Source: Akkermansia muciniphila (GTDB lineage Bacteria; Pseudomonadota; Gammaproteobacteria; Burkholderiales; Burkholderiaceae_C). Taken from it: a stretch of 8,816 nt of DNA. The stretch lies in assembly GCA_943327015.2 (NCBI GenBank), contig CALPVM020000077.1, forward strand, positions 1 through 8,816, written 5' to 3'. The translations under genes and the position numbers were made by a program. Below, one piece after another: positions 5,487-8,816 of this stretch; positions within the stretch are counted from its first letter, which is position 1, and the number at the start of each line of letters is the position of its first letter. Below the pieces are notes generated by a model. That model had not been told where the DNA came from. It made no database searches and saw only the letters and a list, made by a program, of their open reading frames with translations.

Positions 5487-8400
5487 ATGATTGATCCGAC
5501 CCCTTTTCCGTCTCCACAGCTTAAATTTGCAGCCATTGTTGCCAAGTGGTCGTTACGTGTGGTGGTGGTATTTTGGCTTATTTTTGCCATTGTTTGGGTG
5601 GGTCTCCATTTTGTCATTGTGCCGCGAATTGATGCATCGCGTGCATGGCTCGAACAACTCGCCTCCAAAAGTTTGGGTTTAACGGTTCAAATTGGCGCCA
5701 TCTCTGCGCAGTCAAACGGCTTAACTTCCGCAATATCCCTGCAAAACGTAGTTGTACTTGATGCTCAGCAGCAACCCGCGTTACGTTTGCCGTTGGTACG
5801 TGCCGAAATTTCCTCACAATCTTTACTGACACTTGGCACACAACAGATATCCATTACAAGCCCCGAGTTGCACGTGCGCCGCAGCATTGATGGGCAAATC
5901 TGGGTTGCAGGTATTCCCGTGCCCACCAGCACTAACACCACCCATGACCCTGTGACTGATTGGGTTTTATCGCAGCCCAAGCTTATGTTGCAGATGGGTG
6001 CATTGCATTGGACCGATGAACAGCGAGGAACACCGACCGTAACCGTCACAGGGGTGGATATAGCGCTTCGCCACCGTATGCTTACCCATACACTCCAATT
6101 GGAAGCCACTCCCCCCGCGGGCTGGGGCGAACGCTTTAACCTGAGTGCAGTGTTCACAGAGCCTCTGATCGGACGGCACAGCGACCATTGGCGCCAATGG
6201 AAAGGTCAGGTCTTTGTGCAATTGCCGCAATTGGATGCGTTGCCTATTGCGCCTTACATTAATTCAGACACCCTGCAGGTTTTAAAAGGCACAGGCACCG
6301 CAAGAGCTTGGTTTGACATAGAAAATGGCAACTTGCGCACAGTCACTACCGATGTGGCGCTGCATGATGTGCGTGTAAAAGCGCGCAAAGACTTAGAGCC
6401 CTTGGCATTGCGTAATGTCAAAGGACGCTTGGGGGTCCACCTTAACGGCGCAGAGGTAGAATATTTTACCGAGTCCCTGCAATTTGATACCGCAGATGGA
6501 CTGCACTGGCCAGGCGGCAACCTTCGTTTGCAAACCAAAGCAGAACAAAATGACCAATCTGCAGGGGGTGTTTTGAATGCCGACACACTGGATATAGCAG
6601 CTCTGCAGAATTTTGCACGCCGACTGCCCTTAGGCGATGCATTGCAAGCAACGGTACGCAATTGGTCGGCACACGGATTGGTTGAAAGTCTGCACGCCAC
6701 ATGGCAAGGCAATTTTGACAACATCCAGTCGTACAACATTCAAGGCAAGGTTACAAATTTGGGGCTTTCATCTGTCCATTACCCTCAAGGTAGTAAAGGT
6801 TTGAATCTGGACTTTGATGTATCAGAGCATTCGGGCAAAGCCTCCATTGCCATGCGCCAGGGGCAAATTGACACCCAAGGGCTGTTAGAAGAAAACACTA
6901 TTGCGGTTAACCAACTAAAAGCCAATCTGCAATGGACCCATACTGCGGATGGAACAGACCTTCATGTATCGCAATTGCAGTTTAGTAACGCCGATGGGCA
7001 GGGCACGGCCAAACTACGCTGGCAAAGTGGCAAGGCCAGTGCCAACCATGCGACACCCCTTGGGCAATTGGATTTACAGGGCTCAATGGGGCGCTTTAAT
7101 GTTGCAGCGCTGCACCGCTATTTACCAAAAGAATTAGACGCCGAAGTGCGCGACTATGTGCGGCAGTCTATTATTGCCGGCAACGCCTCCAACATCACAT
7201 ACCGGTTAAAAGGAGACTTGGACAAATTTCCCTTTACCAGCCCAGAGCATGGTGAGTTTGTTGTTTCTGCCAAGTTGCAAGACGTTGATTTTGCCTATGC
7301 CCCTGTTGCGTTGATGCCGCTTAACAGCCGGGCATGGCCCGCGCTGCAACAGGTCAATGCGCAGCTGGAAATAAAACAGGATGTTCTGGACATTCAAAAT
7401 GCCAATGGCAAAATTGCGGGCACCGGCAGCCTGCAGTTTTCTAATGCACAGGCTACTCTTGAACAGCTATATGGCAATGGCTTACTCACCGTTTCGGCGG
7501 AGGCCGAAGGCAGCTTACCCGATACGTTAAAAATGGTTAACGAGTCTCCAATCTCTGAAATGATGAACCATGCATTGGCGCAGACCACCGCAACCGGCAA
7601 TGCTAACTTCAAGATTAAACTGGCTTTACCCATCACCGAGCCGGAACGCGCCGGAGTCCTTGGTCAAATTGACTTTAATGGCAATAACATTGCACTAATG
7701 CCCCAGATTCCTATTCTGAACCAAGTCAACGGACGGCTTGAATTTACCGAAAATGGTTTATCTACCCACAATTTGCAAGCGCGCGCACTTGGTGGCAATG
7801 TCCGGATGCAGGGTGGACTGCAATTCTCAACAGAGTTGCTCGGCACATCTCAAAAGAAACAAGATGTGTTTCTTATTGAAGGAAGCGCTAGCGCGGCAGG
7901 TCTGCGTCAAGCGCACGAGTTGGGTGCAATTGCCAGCTTTGGCCAATTTACCAGCGGAGCGACCTATTATTCGGCCACCATTGGCCTGCAGAACGGGCAC
8001 CCCTCCATTACTGTTTTTAGCAATTTAACTGGCATGGCGCTCAACCTGCCGGAACCTTTTGCCAAATCTGCAGAGTCAATATTGCCCATCCGCTTTGAAA
8101 ACCACATCCTTAACAACCAAGAAACCACTCTGGGTACTAAAGTCCTGCATGACAAATTGCAGCTCAATGTAGGCAAAATTGCGTCGGTGAGTTACATACG
8201 CGATGTGTCCGGCAACACTGCGCGGGTGCTGCGCGGCGCTATTGCCGTTGGCTTGGAAGACGATGAGTCCGCACCACCACCAGAAGAAGGCGTTATTGCC
8301 AACGTCAACATACCATTGCTGAACCTCGACGCTTGGTCACAGGTGGCATCCAAATTTCAAAACACAGCAAGTCAGCCCAGTCAGCCAACTGCCGAGGACG

Positions 8401-8816
8401 ATGCATACTTAAGCTATCTTCCTAGCATTGTGGCGCTACGCAGCCAGCAATTGGCCATGAGCGGTCGGGTACTCAATCACGTAGTGGTTGGCGGTGGACG
8501 CAGTGGGCTGTTATGGCGCGCCAATTTAGATGCTACAGAGCTTAACGGCTATGTAGAGTACCTGCAGCCATCTTCCAACCATGCAGGCCGCCTTTACGCG
8601 CGGCTAGCACGGCTTACCATTGAGGAAAGCCAAGCGCAATCGGTTGAAACCTTGCTGGATGAGCAGCCCACCTCCATCCCTGCGCTGGATATTGTGATTC
8701 AAAATTTTGAATTGCGCGGAAAGAATCTGGGTAAGGTAGAAATTGAGGCCGTCAACCGCGGGGCTAACAGCAACCTCGACCAGCCTCGTGAATGGCGACT
8801 CACCCGCTTGAATGTA
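5487..8816 (+). CDS. yhdP: YhdP/TIGR02099 family AsmA-like envelope protein (partial, 3' end missing)
   Basis: The frame is open from ATG 5487 to the window edge, giving 1110 residues without a stop. The N-terminus has a single membrane anchor (about 22-45, rich in V, F, I, W and L) followed by FVIVPRIDASRAWLEQ (42-57). The family signature LGLTVQIGAISAQSNGLTSA (63-82) comes next. The rest is predicted to be a long periplasmic beta-rich body. Near the visible end, LSYLPSIVALRSQQLAMSG (about 974-992), ELNGYVEYL and RLYARLARL match the conserved late part of TIGR02099 proteins. From my memory of the family, 200-300 residues remain beyond the edge. E. coli YhdP is an AsmA-like protein that helps move phospholipids to the outer membrane, together with TamB and YdbH; the same role is inferred here. 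The start is supported by the position of the anchor, but no strong Shine-Dalgarno is seen. The neighbour is divergent glnE, with no obvious functional tie. Confidence 0.93.
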   Translation, partial: MIDPTPFPSPQLKFAAIVAKWSLRVVVVFWLIFAIVWVGLHFVIVPRIDASRAWLEQLASKSLGLTVQIGAISAQSNGLTSAISLQNVVVLDAQQQPALRLPLVRAEISSQSLLTLGTQQISITSPELHVRRSIDGQIWVAGIPVPTSTNTTHDPVTDWVLSQPKLMLQMGALHWTDEQRGTPTVTVTGVDIALRHRMLTHTLQLEATPPAGWGERFNLSAVFTEPLIGRHSDHWRQWKGQVFVQLPQLDALPIAPYINSDTLQVLKGTGTARAWFDIENGNLRTVTTDVALHDVRVKARKDLEPLALRNVKGRLGVHLNGAEVEYFTESLQFDTADGLHWPGGNLRLQTKAEQNDQSAGGVLNADTLDIAALQNFARRLPLGDALQATVRNWSAHGLVESLHATWQGNFDNIQSYNIQGKVTNLGLSSVHYPQGSKGLNLDFDVSEHSGKASIAMRQGQIDTQGLLEENTIAVNQLKANLQWTHTADGTDLHVSQLQFSNADGQGTAKLRWQSGKASANHATPLGQLDLQGSMGRFNVAALHRYLPKELDAEVRDYVRQSIIAGNASNITYRLKGDLDKFPFTSPEHGEFVVSAKLQDVDFAYAPVALMPLNSRAWPALQQVNAQLEIKQDVLDIQNANGKIAGTGSLQFSNAQATLEQLYGNGLLTVSAEAEGSLPDTLKMVNESPISEMMNHALAQTTATGNANFKIKLALPITEPERAGVLGQIDFNGNNIALMPQIPILNQVNGRLEFTENGLSTHNLQARALGGNVRMQGGLQFSTELLGTSQKKQDVFLIEGSASAAGLRQAHELGAIASFGQFTSGATYYSATIGLQNGHPSITVFSNLTGMALNLPEPFAKSAESILPIRFENHILNNQETTLGTKVLHDKLQLNVGKIASVSYIRDVSGNTARVLRGAIAVGLEDDESAPPPEEGVIANVNIPLLNLDAWSQVASKFQNTASQPSQPTAEDDAYLSYLPSIVALRSQQLAMSGRVLNHVVVGGGRSGLLWRANLDATELNGYVEYLQPSSNHAGRLYARLARLTIEESQAQSVETLLDEQPTSIPALDIVIQNFELRGKNLGKVEIEAVNRGANSNLDQPREWRLTRLNV

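Noticed and set aside
6254..6739. 161-codon minus-strand open frame opposite yhdP
   Set aside because: It is fully inside the yhdP frame, with a Cys/Ser/Arg-rich composition typical of antisense shadows.

Overview
This window looks like a chromosomal segment from a proteobacterium, most likely a betaproteobacterium. From memory, glnE placed head to head with a yhdP (TIGR02099/AsmA-like) gene is a familiar betaproteobacterial arrangement. Base composition appears near 50% GC by eye and was not computed. No RNA genes, insertion sequences or CRISPR arrays were seen.

Layout. (1) 1-303, +: the C-terminal end of an AAA-type ATPase with a PD-(D/E)XK nuclease-like domain, cut off by the left edge. 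(2) 304-380: an AT-rich gap with a candidate promoter and a 24-bp near-perfect palindrome that runs into the next start codon. (3) 381-1983, +: a toxin-antitoxin pair, with a HipA-family Ser/Thr kinase toxin followed, with an 8-nt overlap, by a small XRE/HipB-type DNA-binding antitoxin. (4) 1993-2736, -: an unrecognised 247-residue protein that ends 9 bp from the antitoxin and convergent with it. (5) 2733-5459, -: glnE, the bifunctional glutamine synthetase adenylyltransferase/deadenylase, whose stop overlaps the start of (4) as ATGA. (6) 5487 to the right edge, +: yhdP, an envelope AsmA-like protein, open at the window end, with its start codon only 27 bp from that of glnE.

How it fits together. 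The left part (ATPase-nuclease and hipA-antitoxin) is accessory material. The right part is core metabolism and envelope: GlnE tunes glutamine synthetase to nitrogen status, and YhdP works in lipid transport to the outer membrane. The unknown 247-residue protein is probably translationally coupled to GlnE. No wholly new system is evident. The points most worth a second look are this coupled unknown gene, the toxin-first HipA module with its start-codon operator, the cysteine cluster in the GlnE hinge, and the very short divergent glnE/yhdP gap.
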